A DNA stretch of 64,000 bases from the NCBI RefSeq assembly GCF_910591885.1, contig NW_025963573.1:1-64000 (forward strand), written 5' to 3'. Position numbers and translations under genes: made by a program. This DNA is from Bombus terrestris (Eukaryota; Arthropoda; Insecta; Hymenoptera; Apidae). Shown one piece after another: positions 11,971-28,800 of this stretch; the first letter of the stretch is position 1; each line of letters opens with the position of its first letter. The notes beneath the pieces are model-generated. The model did no database searches. It was not told where the DNA came from and worked only from the letters and a program-made list of their open reading frames with translations.

Positions 11971-14900
11971 TAACGTTATATACTATTACTATATAACGTA
12001 TAACGTTATATACTATTACTATATAACGCATAACGATATATACTATTCCGTACTATCGTATAACGTTATATACTATTACTATATAACGTATAACGATATA
12101 TACTATTCCGTACTATCGTATAACGTTATATACTATTACTATATAACGTATAACGTTATATAGTATTGCCATATCACGTATAACGTTGTATATTATTACG
12201 TACTAACGTATAACGTTATATACTATTACTATATAACGTATAACGTTATATAATATTACCATATAACGTATAACGTTATATACCATTACTATATAACGTA
12301 TAACGTTATATACTATTACTATATAACGCATAACGTTATATAACATTACTATATAACGTATAACGTTATATACCATTACTATATAACGTATAACGTTATA
12401 TACTATTACTATATAACGTATAACGTTATATACTATTACGTATTAACGTATAACGTTATATACGACTACTATATAACGTATAACGTTATATACCATTACT
12501 ATATAACGTATAACGTTATATACTATTACTATATAACGTATAACGTTATATACTATTACTATATAACGCATAACGTTATATACTATTACTATATAACGTA
12601 TAGCGTTATATACTTATACTATATAACGTATAACGTTATATACTATTACTATATAACGTATAACGTTATATACTATTACCATATAACCTATAACGTTATA
12701 TACTATTACTATATAACGTATAACGTTATATACTATTACTATATAACGCATAACGTTATATAATATTACTATATAAGGCATAACGTTATATACTATTACT
12801 ATATAACGTATAACGTTATATACTATTACTATATAACGTATGACGTTATATACTATTACTATATAACGTATAACGTTATATACTATTACTATATAACGCA
12901 TAACGTTATATAATATTACTATATAACGCATAACGTTATATAATATTACTATATAACGTATAACGTTATATACTATTACTATATAACGTATAACGTTATA
13001 TACTATTACTATATAAGGTATAACGATATATACTATTATGTATTAACGTATAACGTTATATACTATTACTATATAACGTATAACGTTATATACTATTACT
13101 ATATAACGTATAACGTTATATACTATTACGTAATAACGTATAACGTTATATACTATTACTATATAACGTATAACGTTATATACTATTACTATATAACGTA
13201 TAACGTTATATACTATTACTATATAACGTATAACGTTATATACTATTACGTATTAACGTATAACGTTATATACTATTACTATATAACGTATAACGTTATA
13301 TACTATTACGATATAACGTATAACGTTATATACTATTACTATATAACGTATAACGTTATATACTATAACTATATAACGTATAACGTTATATACTATTACT
13401 ATATAACGTATAACGTTATATACTATTACTATATAACGTATAACGATATATACTATTCCGTACTATCGTATAACGTTATATACTATTACTATATAACGCA
13501 TAACGTTATATACTATTACTATATAGCGTATAACGTTATATACTATTACTATATAACGTATAACGTTATATACTATTACTATATAACGTATAACGATATA
13601 TACTATTCCGTACTAACGTATAACGTTATATACTATTACTATATAACGTATAACGATATATACTATTACGTAATAACGTATAACGCTATATACTATTACT
13701 ATATAACGTATAACGTTATATACTATTACGTAATAACGTATAACGTTATATACTATTGCTATATAACGTATAACGTTATATACTATTACTATATAACGTA
13801 TAACGTTATATACTATTACTATATAACGTATAACGTTATATACTATTACGTATTAACGTATAACGTTATATACTATTACTATATAACGTATAACGTTATA
13901 TACTATTACGATATAACGTATAACGTTATATACTATTACTATATAACGTATAACGTTATATACTATTACTATATAACGTATAACGATATATACTATTCCG
14001 TACTATCGTATAACGTTATATACTATTACTATATAACGCATAACGTTATATACTATTACTATATAACGTATAACGTTATATACTATTACTATATAACGTA
14101 TAACGTTATATACTATTCCGTACTAACGTATAACGTTATATACTATTACTATATAACGTATAACGATATATACTATTACGTAATAACGTATAACGTTATA
14201 TACTATTACTATATAACGTATAACGTTATATACTATTACTATATAACGTATAACGTTATATACTATTACTATATAACGTATAACGTTATACACTATTACT
14301 ATATAACGCATAACGATATATACTATTACTATATAACGTATAACGTTATATACTATTACTATATAACGCATAACGATATATACTATTTCGTACTATCGTA
14401 TAACGTTATATACTATTACTATATAACGTATAACGATATATACTATTCCGTACTATCGTATAACGTTATATACTATTACTATATAACGTATAACGTTATA
14501 TAGTATTGCCATATCACGTATAACGTTGTATATTATTACGTACTAACGTATAACGTTATATACTATTACTATATAACGTATAACGTTATATACTATTACT
14601 ATGTAACGTATAACGTTATATACTATTACTATATAACGCATAACGTTATATAATATTACTATATAACGCATAACGTTATATAATATTACTATATAACGTA
14701 TAACGTTATATACTATTACTACATAACGTATAACGTTATATACTTATACTATATAACGGATGACGTTATATACTATTACTATATAACGCATAACGTTATA
14801 TACTATTACGTATTAACGTATCACGTTATATACTAGTACTACATAACGTATAACGTTATATACCATTACTATATAACGTATAACGTTATATACTATTACT

Positions 14901-17900
14901 ATATAACGTGTAACGTTATATACTATTACTATATAACGTATAACGTTATATACTATTACTATATAACGCATAACGTTATATAATATTACTCTATAACGCA
15001 TAACGTTATATAATATTACTATATAACGTATAACGTTATATACTATTACTATATAACGTATAACGTTATATACTATTACTATATAAGGTATAACGATATA
15101 TACTATTATGTATTAACGTATAACGTTATATACTATTACTATATAACGTATAACGTTATATACTATTACTATATAACGTATAACGTTATATAGTATTACG
15201 TAATAACGTATAACGTTATATACTATTACTATATAACGTATAACGTTATATACTATTACGTATTAACGTATAACGTTATATACTATTACTATATAACGCA
15301 TAACGTTATATACTATTACGTATTAACGTATAACGTTATATACTATTACTATATAACGCATAACGTTATATACTATTACTATATAACGTATAACGATATA
15401 TACTATTCCGTACTATCGTATAACGTTATATACTATTACTATATAACGCATAACGTTATATACTATTACTATATAACGTATAACGTTATATACTATTACT
15501 ATATAACGTATAACGTTATATACTATTCCGTACTAACGTAAAACGTTATATACTATTACTATATAACGTATAACGATATATACTATTACGTAATAACGTA
15601 TAACGTTATATACTATTACTATATAACGTATAACGTTATATACTATTACTATATAACGTATAACGTTATATACTATTACTATATAACGTATAACGTTATA
15701 TACTATTACTATATAACGCATAACGATATATACTATTACTATATAACGTATAACGTTATATACTATTACTATATAACGCATAACGATATATACTATTTCG
15801 TACTATCGTATAACGTTATATACTATTACTATATAACGTATAACGATATATACTATTCCGTACTATCGTATAACGTTATATACTATTACTATATAACGTA
15901 TAACGTTATATAGTATTGCCATATCACGTATAACGTTGTATATTATTACGTACTAACGTATAACGTTATATACTATTACTATATAACGTAGAACGTTATA
16001 TACTATTACTATGTAACGTATAACGTTATATACTATTACTATATAACGCATAACGTTATATAATATTACTATATAACGCATAACGTTATATAATATTACT
16101 ATATAACGTATAACGTTATATACTATTACTACATAACGTATAACGTTATATACTTATACTATATAACGGATGACGTTATATACTATTACTATATAACGCA
16201 TAACGTTATATACTATTACGTATTAACGTATCACGTTATATACTATTACTATATAACGCATAACGTTATATACTATTACGTATTAACGTATAACGTTATA
16301 TACTATTACTATATAACGCATAACGTTATATACTATTACTATATAACGTATAACGATATATACTATTCCGTACTATCGTATAACGTTATATACTATTACT
16401 ATATAACGCATAACGTTATATACTATTACTATATAACGTATAACGTTATATACTATTACTATATAACGTATAACGTTATATACTATTCCGTACTAACGTA
16501 AAACGTTATATACTATTACTATATAACGTATAACGATATATACTATTACTATATAACGCATAACGATATATACTATTACTATATAACGTATAACGTTATA
16601 TACTATTACTATATAACGCATAACGATATATACTATTTCGTACTATCGTATAACGTTATATACTATTACTATATAACGTATAACGATATATACTATTCCG
16701 TACTATCGTATAACGTTATATACTATTACTATATAACGTATAACGTTATATAGTATTGCCATATCACGTATAACGTTGTATATTATTACGTACTAACGTA
16801 TAACGTTATATACTATTACTATATAACGTATAACGTTATATACTATTACTATGTAACGTATAACGTTATATACTATTACTATATAACGCATAACGTTATA
16901 TAATATTACTATATAACGCATAACGTTATATAATATTACTATATAACGTATAACGTTATATACTATTACTACATAACGTATAACGTTATATACTTATACT
17001 ATATAACGGATGACGTTATATACTATTACTATATAACGCATAACGTTATATACTATTACGTATTAACGTATCACGTTATATACTAGTACTATATAACGTA
17101 TAACGTTATATACCATTACTATATAACGTATAACGTTATATACTATTACTATATAACGTGTAACGTTATATACTATTACTATATAACGTATAACGTTATA
17201 TACTATTACTATATAACGCATAACGTTATATAATATTACTCTATAACGCATAACGTTATATAATATTACTATATAACGTATAACGTTATATACTATTACT
17301 ATATAACGTATAACGTTATATACTATTACTATATAAGGTATAACGATATATACTATTACGTACTAACGTATAACGTTATATACTATTACTATATAACGTA
17401 TAACGTTATATACTATTACTATATAACGTATAACGTTATATAGTATTACGTAATAACGTATAACGTTATATACTATTACGTATTAACGTATAACGTTATA
17501 TACTATTACTATATAACGTATAACGTTATATACTACTACTATATAACGTATAACGTTATATACTATTACTATATAACGCATAACGTTATATACTATTACG
17601 TATTAACGTATAACGTTATATACTTATACTATATAACGTATAACGGTATATACTATTACTATATAACGTATAACGTTATATACCATTACTATATAACGTA
17701 TAACGTTATATACTATTACTATATAACGCATAACGTTATATACTATTACGTATTAACGTATCACGTTATATACTAGTACTATATAACGTATAACGTTATA
17801 TACCATTACTATATAACGTATAACGTTATATAGTATTACGTAATAACGTATAACGTTATATAGTATTGCCATATCACGTATAACGTTGTATATTATTACG

Positions 17901-18600
17901 TACTAACGTATAACGTTATATACTATTACTATATAACGTATAACGTTATATACTATTACTATGTAACGTATAACGTTATATACTATTACTATATAACGCA
18001 TAACGTTATATAATATTACTATATAACGCATAACGTTATATAATATTACTATATAACGTATAACGTTATATACTATTACTACATAACGTATAACGTTATA
18101 TACTTATACTATATAACGGATGACGTTATATACTATTACTATATAACGCATAACGTTATATACTATTACGTATTAACGTATCACGTTATATACTAGTACT
18201 ATATAACGTATAACGTTATATACCATTACTATATAACGTATAACGTTATATACTATTACTATATAACGTGTAACGTTATATACTATTACTATATAACGTA
18301 TAACGTTATATACTATTACTATATAACGCATAACGTTATATAATATTACTCTATAACGCATAACGTTATATAATATTACTATATAACGTATAACGTTATA
18401 TACTATTACTATATAACGTATAACGTTATATACTATTACTATATAAGGTATAACGATATATACTATTATGTATTAACGTATAACGTTATATACTATTACT
18501 ATATAACGTATAACGTTATATACTATTACTATATAACGTATAACGTTATATACTATTACTATATAACGTATAACGTTATATAGTATTACGTAATAACGTA
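11971..18600. repeat. Duplicated block M, left copy (6,630 bp)
   Basis: Its monomer order matches 18,601-24,630. From 11,971 to about 13,920 the offset is 6,630 bp; from 13,981 to about 15,180 it is 6,660 bp; from 15,991 to 18,600 it is 6,030 bp. Shared rare monomers include TAACGCTATA (13,681/20,311), CACTATTACT (14,281/20,941), GAACGTTATA (15,991/22,021) and AAACGTTATA (16,501/22,531). Just upstream, 11,941 no longer matches 18,571. The left edge therefore falls between 11,941 and 12,001, with consensus monomers making the exact point ambiguous. The block holds landmark dimers at 12,151, 14,491, 15,901, 16,741 and 17,851. Confidence 0.87.
13021..15180. repeat. Recurring 2.2-2.4 kb module, first copy
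   Basis: This ordered run goes from the AAGGTA/TATTATG dimer through TACTATTACG-ATATAACG, TACTATAACT, ATATAGCGTA, TAACGCTATA and TACTATTGCT to a landmark dimer and a TACTAGTACT cassette. The diagnostic TAACGCTATA occurs only at 13,681, 20,311, 34,831, 39,001, 45,451 and 57,481, each time followed 60 bp later by TACTATTGCT. I therefore read six copies of the module. Copies differ by loss or gain of single monomers. Edges are approximate because the flanks are consensus monomers. Confidence 0.8.
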
Positions 18601-21600
18601 TAACGTTATATACTATTACTATATAACGTATAACGTTATATACTATTACTATATAACGCATAACGATATATACTATTCCGTACTATCGTATAACGTTATA
18701 TACTATTACTATATAACGTATAACGATATATACTATTCCGTACTATCGTATAACGTTATATACTATTACTATATAACGTATAACGTTATATAGTATTGCC
18801 ATATCACGTATAACGTTGTATATTATTACGTACTAACGTATAACGTTATATACTATTACTATATAACGTATAACGTTATATAATATTACCATATAACGTA
18901 TAACGTTATATACCATTACTATATAACGTATAACGTTATATACTATTACTATATAACGCATAACGTTATATAACATTACTATATAACGTATAACGTTATA
19001 TACCATTACTATATAACGTATAACGTTATATACTATTACTATATAACGTATAACGTTATATACTATTACGTATTAACGTATAACGTTATATACGACTACT
19101 ATATAACGTATAACGTTATATACCATTACTATATAACGTATAACGTTATATACTATTACTATATAACGTATAACGTTATATACTATTACTATATAACGCA
19201 TAACGTTATATACTATTACTATATAACGTATAACGTTATATACTTATACTATATAACGTATAACGTTATATACTATTACTATATAACGTATAACGTTATA
19301 TACTATTACCATATAACCTATAACGTTATATACTATTACTATATAACGTATAACGTTATATACTATTACTATATAACGCATAACGTTATATAATATTACT
19401 ATATAAGGCATAACGTTATATACTATTACTATATAACGTATAACGTTATATACTATTACTATATAACGTATAACGTTATATACTATTACTATATAACGTA
19501 TAACGTTATATACTATTACTATATAACGCATAACGTTATATAATATTACTATATAACGCATAACGTTATATAATATTACTATATAACGTATAACGTTATA
19601 TACTATTACTATATAACGTATAACGTTATATACTATTACTATATAAGGTATAACGATATATACTATTATGTATTAACGTATAACGTTATATACTATTACT
19701 ATATAACGTATAACGTTATATACTATTACTATATAACGTATAACGTTATATACTATTACGTAATAACGTATAACGTTATATACTATTACTATATAACGTA
19801 TAACGTTATATACTATTACTATATAACGTATAACGTTATATACTATTACTATATAACGTATAACGTTATATACTATTACGTATTAACGTATAACGTTATA
19901 TACTATTACTATATAACGTATAACGTTATATACTATTACGATATAACGTATAACGTTATATACTATTACTATATAACGTATAACGTTATATACTATAACT
20001 ATATAACGTATAACGTTATATACTATTACTATATAACGTATAACGTTATATACTATTACTATATAACGTATAACGATATATACTATTCCGTACTATCGTA
20101 TAACGTTATATACTATTACTATATAACGCATAACGTTATATACTATTACTATATAGCGTATAACGTTATATACTATTACTATATAACGTATAACGTTATA
20201 TACTATTACTATATAACGTATAACGATATATACTATTCCGTACTAACGTATAACGTTATATACTATTACTATATAACGTATAACGATATATACTATTACG
20301 TAATAACGTATAACGCTATATACTATTACTATATAACGTATAACGTTATATACTATTACGTAATAACGTATAACGTTGTATACTATTGCTATATAACGTA
20401 TAACGTTATATACTATTACTATATAACGTATAACGTTATATACTATTACTATATAACGTATAACGTTATATACTATTACGTATTAACGTATAACGTTATA
20501 TACTATTACTATATAACGTATAACGTTATATACTATTACGATATAACGTATAACGTTATATACTATTACTATATAACGTATAACGTTATATACTATTACT
20601 ATATAACGTATAACGTTATATACTATTACTATATAACGTATAACGATATATACTATTCCGTACTATCGTATAACGTTATATACTATTACTATATAACGCA
20701 TAACGTTATATACTATTACTATATAACGTATAACGTTATATACTATTACTATATAACGTATAACGTTATATACTATTCCGTACTAACGTATAACGTTATA
20801 TACTATTACTATATAACGTATAACGATATATACTATTACGTAATAACGTATAACGTTATATACTATTACTATATAACGTATAACGTTATATACTATTACT
20901 ATATAACGTATAACGTTATATACTATTACTATATAACGTATAACGTTATACACTATTACTATATAACGCATAACGATATATACTATTACTATATAACGTA
21001 TAACGTTATATACTATTACTATATAACGCATAACGATATATACTATTTCGTACTATCGTATAACGTTATATACTATTACTATATAACGTATAACGATATA
21101 TACTATTCCGTACTATCGTATAACGTTATATACTATTACTATATAACGTATAACGTTATATAGTATTGCCATATCACGTATAACGTTGTATATTATTACG
21201 TACTAACGTATAACGTTATATACTATTACTATATAACGTATAACGTTATATACTATTACTATGTAACGTATAACGTTATATACTATTACTATATAACGCA
21301 TAACGTTATATAATATTACTATATAACGCATAACGTTATATAATATTACTATATAACGTATAACGTTATATACTATTACTACATAACGTATAACGTTATA
21401 TACTTATACTATATAACGGATGACGTTATATACTATTACTATATAACGCATAACGTTATATACTATTACGTATTAACGTATCACGTTATATACTAGTACT
21501 ACATAACGTATAACGTTATATACCATTACTATATAACGTATAACGTTATATACTATTACTATATAACGTGTAACGTTATATACTATTACTATATAACGTA

Positions 21601-24600
21601 TAACGTTATATACTATTACTATATAACGCATAACGTTATATAATATTACTCTATAACGCATAACGTTATATAATATTACTATATAACGTATAACGTTATA
21701 TACTATTACTATATAACGTATAACGTTATATACTATTACTATATAAGGTATAACGATATATACTATTATGTATTAACGTATAACGTTATATACTATTACT
21801 ATATAACGTATAACGTTATATACTATTACTATATAACGTATAACGTTATATACTATTACTATATAACGTATAACGTTATATACTATTACTATATAACGTA
21901 TAACGTTATATACTATTCCGTACTAACGTATAACGTTATATACTATTACTATATAACGTATAACGATATATACTATTACGTAATAACGTATAACGTTATA
22001 TACTATTACTATATAACGTAGAACGTTATATACTATTACTATGTAACGTATAACGTTATATACTATTACTATATAACGCATAACGTTATATAATATTACT
22101 ATATAACGCATAACGTTATATAATATTACTATATAACGTATAACGTTATATACTATTACTACATAACGTATAACGTTATATACTTATACTATATAACGGA
22201 TGACGTTATATACTATTACTATATAACGCATAACGTTATATACTATTACGTATTAACGTATCACGTTATATACTATTACTATATAACGCATAACGTTATA
22301 TACTATTACGTATTAACGTATAACGTTATATACTATTACTATATAACGCATAACGTTATATACTATTACTATATAACGTATAACGATATATACTATTCCG
22401 TACTATCGTATAACGTTATATACTATTACTATATAACGCATAACGTTATATACTATTACTATATAACGTATAACGTTATATACTATTACTATATAACGTA
22501 TAACGTTATATACTATTCCGTACTAACGTAAAACGTTATATACTATTACTATATAACGTATAACGATATATACTATTACTATATAACGCATAACGATATA
22601 TACTATTACTATATAACGTATAACGTTATATACTATTACTATATAACGCATAACGATATATACTATTTCGTACTATCGTATAACGTTATATACTATTACT
22701 ATATAACGTATAACGATATATACTATTCCGTACTATCGTATAACGTTATATACTATTACTATATAACGTATAACGTTATATAGTATTGCCATATCACGTA
22801 TAACGTTGTATATTATTACGTACTAACGTATAACGTTATATACTATTACTATATAACGTATAACGTTATATACTATTACTATGTAACGTATAACGTTATA
22901 TACTATTACTATATAACGCATAACGTTATATAATATTACTATATAACGCATAACGTTATATAATATTACTATATAACGTATAACGTTATATACTATTACT
23001 ACATAACGTATAACGTTATATACTTATACTATATAACGGATGACGTTATATACTATTACTATATAACGCATAACGTTATATACTATTACGTATTAACGTA
23101 TCACGTTATATACTAGTACTATATAACGTATAACGTTATATACCATTACTATATAACGTATAACGTTATATACTATTACTATATAACGTGTAACGTTATA
23201 TACTATTACTATATAACGTATAACGTTATATACTATTACTATATAACGCATAACGTTATATAATATTACTCTATAACGCATAACGTTATATAATATTACT
23301 ATATAACGTATAACGTTATATACTATTACTATATAACGTATAACGTTATATACTATTACTATATAAGGTATAACGATATATACTATTATGTATTAACGTA
23401 TAACGTTATATACTATTACTATATAACGTATAACGTTATATACTATTACTATATAACGTATAACGTTATATAGTATTACGTAATAACGTATAACGTTATA
23501 TACTATTACGTAATAACGTATAACGTTATATACTATTACTATATAACGTATAACGTTATATACTACTACTATATAACGTATAACGTTATATACTATTACT
23601 ATATAACGCATAACGTTATATACTATTACGTATTAACGTATAACGTTATATACTTATACTATATAACGTATAACGGTATATACTATTACTATATAACGTA
23701 TAACGTTATATACCATTACTATATAACGTATAACGTTATATACTATTACTATATAACGCATAACGTTATATACTATTACGTATTAACGTATCACGTTATA
23801 TACTAGTACTATATAACGTATAACGTTATATACCATTACTATATAACGTATAACGTTATATAGTATTACGTAATAACGTATAACGTTATATAGTATTGCC
23901 ATATCACGTATAACGTTGTATATTATTACGTACTAACGTATAACGTTATATACTATTACTATATAACGTATAACGTTATATACTATTACTATGTAACGTA
24001 TAACGTTATATACTATTACTATATAACGCATAACGTTATATAATATTACTATATAACGCATAACGTTATATAATATTACTATATAACGTATAACGTTATA
24101 TACTATTACTACATAACGTATAACGTTATATACTTATACTATATAACGGATGACGTTATATACTATTACTATATAACGCATAACGTTATATACTATTACG
24201 TATTAACGTATCACGTTATATACTAGTACTATATAACGTATAACGTTATATACCATTACTATATAACGTATAACGTTATATACTATTACTATATAACGTG
24301 TAACGTTATATACTATTACTATATAACGTATAACGTTATATACTATTACTATATAACGCATAACGTTATATAATATTACTCTATAACGCATAACGTTATA
24401 TAATATTACTATATAACGTATAACGTTATATACTATTACTATATAACGTATAACGTTATATACTATTACTATATAAGGTATAACGATATATACTATTATG
24501 TATTAACGTATAACGTTATATACTATTACTATATAACGTATAACGTTATATACTATTACTATATAACGTATAACGTTATATACTATTACTATATAACGTA

Positions 24601-24630
24601 TAACGTTATATAGTATTACGTAATAACGTA
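18601..24630. repeat. Duplicated block M, right copy (6,030 bp)
   Basis: This is the adjacent partner of 11,971-18,600. Relative to the left copy it has one extra consensus monomer (three at 20,551-20,640 against two at 13,921-13,980). It also has a 630-bp shortfall: 15,181-15,990 is represented only by 21,841-22,020. Both differences are whole numbers of monomers. Private point changes include TAACGTTGTA at 20,371. Match ends near 24,630, where 24,661 has TAGTATTACG-TATTAACG. Confidence 0.87.
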
Positions 24631-25140
24631 TAACGTTATATACTATTACTATATAACGTATAACGTTATATAGTATTACGTATTAACGTATAACGTTATA
24701 TACTATTACTATATAACGTATAACGTTATATACTACTACTATATAACGTATAACGTTATATACTATTACTATATAACGCATAACGTTATATACTATTACG
24801 TATTAACGTATAACGTTATATACTTATACTATATAACGTATAACGGTATATACTATTACTATATAACGTATAACGTTATATACCATTACTATATAACGTA
24901 TAACGTTATATACTATTACTATATAACGCATAACGTTATATACTATTACGTATTAACGTATCACGTTATATACTAGTACTATATAACGTATAACGTTATA
25001 TACCATTACTATATAACGTATAACGTTATATAGTATTACGTAATAACGTATAACGTTATATAGTATTGCCATATCACGTATAACGTTGTATATTATTACG
25101 TACTAACGTATAACGTTATATACTATTACTATATAACGTA
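24631..25140. repeat. Short mosaic link between blocks M and N
   Basis: This stretch repeats the order of 23,461-23,970 at an offset of 1,170 bp (TACTACTACT at 23,551/24,721, TAACGGTATA at 23,671/24,841, landmark at 23,881/25,051). It belongs to a local series of 1,110-1,170 bp units with landmark starts 22,771, 23,881 and 25,051. I see only satellite here. Confidence 0.7.
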
Positions 25141-28100
25141 TAACGTTATATACTATTACTATGTAACGTATAACGTTATATACTATTACTATATAACGCA
25201 TAACGTTATATAATATTACTATATAACGCATAACGTTATATAATATTACTATATAACGTATAACGTTATATACTATTACTACATAACGTATAACGTTATA
25301 TACTTATACTATATAACGGATGACGTTATATACTATTACTATATAACGCATAACGTTATATACTATTACGTATTAACGTATCACGTTATATACTAGTACT
25401 ATATAACGTATAACGTTATATACCATTACTATATAACGTATAACGTTATATACTATTACTATATAACGTGTAACGTTATATACTATTACTATATAACGTA
25501 TAACGTTATATACTATTACTATATAACGCATAACGTTATATAATATTACTCTATAACGCATAACGTTATATAATATTACTCTATAACGTATAACGTTATA
25601 TACTATTACTATATAACGTATAACGTTATATACTATTACTATATAAGGTATAACGATATATACTATTATGTATTAACGTATAACGTTATATACTATTACT
25701 ATATAACGTATAACGTTATATACTATTACTATATAACGTTATACGTTATATAGTATTACGTAATAACGTATAACGTTATATACTATTACTATATAACGTA
25801 TAACGTTATATACTATTACGTATTAACGTATAACGTTATATACTATTACTATATAACGTATAACGTTATATACTACTACTATATAACGTATAACGTTATA
25901 TACTATTACTATATAACGCATAACGTTATATACTATTACGTATTAACGTATAACGTTATATACTTATACTATATAACGTATAACGGTATATACTATTACT
26001 ATATAACGTATAACGTTATATACCATTACTATATAACGTATAACGTTATATACTATTACTATATAACGTATAACGTTATATGCTATTACTATATAACGCA
26101 TAACGTTATATAATATTACTATATAACGCATAACGTTATATAATATTACTATATAACGTATAACGTTATATACTATTACTATATAACGTATAACGTTATA
26201 TACTATTACTATATAAGGTATAACGATATATACTATTATGTATTAACGTATAACGTTATATACTATTACTATATAACGTATAACGTTATATACTATTACT
26301 ATATAACGTATAACGTTATATACTATTACGTAATAACGTATAACGTTATATACTATTACTATATAACGTATAACGTTATATACTATTACTATATAACGTA
26401 TAACGTTATATACTATTACTATATAACGTATAACGTTATATACTATTACGTATTAACGTATAACGTTATATACTATTACTATATAACGTATAACGTTATA
26501 TACTATTACGATATAACGTATAACGTTATATACTATTACTATATAACGTATAACGTTATATACTATAACTATATAACGTATAACGTTATATACTATTATT
26601 ATATAACGTATAACGTTATATACTATTACTATATAACGTATAACGATATATACTATTCCGTACTATCGTATAACGTTATATACTATTACTATATAACGCA
26701 TAACGTTATATACTATTACTATATAGCGTATAACGTTATATACTATTACTATATAACGTATAACGTTATATACTATTACTATATAACGTATAACGTTATA
26801 TACTATTACTATATAACGCATAACGATATATACTATTCCGTACTATCGTATAACGTTATATACTATTACTATATAACGTATAACGATATATACTATTCCG
26901 TACTATCGTATAACGTTATATACTATTACTATATAACGTATAACGTTATATAGTATTGCCATATCACGTATAACGTTGTATATTATTACGTACTAACGTA
27001 TAACGTTATATACTATTACTATATAACGTATAACGTTATATACTATTACTATGTAACGTATAACGTTATATACTATTACTATATAACGCATAACGTTATA
27101 TAATATTACTATATAACGCATAACGTTATATAATATTACTATATAACGTATAACGTTATATACTATTACTACATAACGTATAACGTTATATACTTATACT
27201 ATATAACGGATGACGTTATATACTATTACTATATAACGCATAACGTTATATACTATTACGTATTAACGTATCACGTTATATACTAGTACTATATAACGTA
27301 TAACGTTATATACCATTACTATATAACGTATAACGTTATATACTATTACTATATAACGTGTAACGTTATATACTATTACTATATAACGTATAACGTTATA
27401 TACTATTACTATATAACGCATAACGTTATATAATATTACTCTATAACGCATAACGTTATATAATATTACTATATAACGTATAACGTTATATACTATTACT
27501 ATATAACGTATAACGTTATATACTATTACTATATAAGGTATAACGATATATACTATTATGTATTAACGTATAACGTTATATACTATTACTATATAACGTA
27601 TAACGTTATATACTATTACTATATAACGTATAACGTTATATAGTATTACGTAATAACGTATAACGTTATATACTATTACTATATAACGTATAACGTTATA
27701 TACTATTACGTATTAACGTATAACGTTATATACTATTACTATATAACGTATAACGTTATATACTACTACTATATAACGTATAACGTTATATACTATTACT
27801 ATATAACGCATAACGTTATATACTATTACGTATTAACGTATAACGTTATATACTTATACTATATAACGTATAACGGTATATACTATTACTATATAACGTA
27901 TAACGTTATATACCATTACTATATAACGTATAACGTTATATACTATTACTATATAACGCATAACGTTATATACTATTACGTATTAACGTATCACGTTATA
28001 TACTAGTACTATATAACGTATAACGTTATATACCATTACTATATAACGTATAACGTTATATAGTATTACGTAATAACGTATAACGTTATATAGTATTGCC

Positions 28101-28800
28101 ATATCACGTATAACGTTGTATATTATTACGTACTAACGTATAACGTTATATACTATTACTATATAACGTATAACGTTATATACTATTACTATGTAACGTA
28201 TAACGTTATATACTATTACTATATAACGCATAACGTTATATAATATTACTATATAACGCATAACGTTATATAATATTACTATATAACGTATAACGTTATA
28301 TACTATTACTACATAACGTATAACGTTATATACTTATACTATATAACGGATGACGTTATATACTATTACTATATAACGCATAACGTTATATACTATTACG
28401 TATTAACGTATCACGTTATATACTAGTACTATATAACGTATAACGTTATATACCATTACTATATAACGTATAACGTTATATACTATTACTATATAACGTG
28501 TAACGTTATATACTATTACTATATAACGTATAACGTTATATACTATTACTATATAACGCATAACGTTATATAATATTACTCTATAACGCATAACGTTATA
28601 TAATATTACTCTATAACGTATAACGTTATATACTATTACTATATAACGTATAACGTTATATACTATTACTATATAAGGTATAACGATATATACTATTATG
28701 TATTAACGTATAACGTTATATACTATTACTATATAACGTATAACGTTATATACTATTACTATATAACGTATAACGTTATATAGTATTACGTAATAACGTA
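25141..28800. repeat. Duplicated block N, left copy (3,660 bp)
   Basis: The monomer order is matched at an offset of exactly 3,660 bp (122 monomers). Shared rare features include the flipped junction ACGTT/ATACG at 25,711-25,770 (partner 29,371-29,430), TGCTATTAC at 26,071/29,731 and CTATAACGTA at 25,561/29,221. The left edge is where ATGTAACG at 25,141 matches 28,801 but 25,111 (consensus) does not match 28,771 (TAGTATTACG). Landmarks lie at 26,941 and 28,081, and TACTAGTACT cassettes at 25,381, 27,271 and 28,411. Confidence 0.88.
25711..25770. repeat. Monomer junction with 5-bp inverted core
   Basis: The usual junction G-TATAA-CG reads G-TTATA-CG here (ACGTT then ATACGTTATA). The three changed bases, position 30 and positions 1 and 2 of the next monomer, are exactly what inversion of TATAA would give. 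They turn the junction into its reverse-complement form. The only other copy seen is at 29,371-29,430, explained by the 3,660-bp duplication. Confidence 0.75.
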
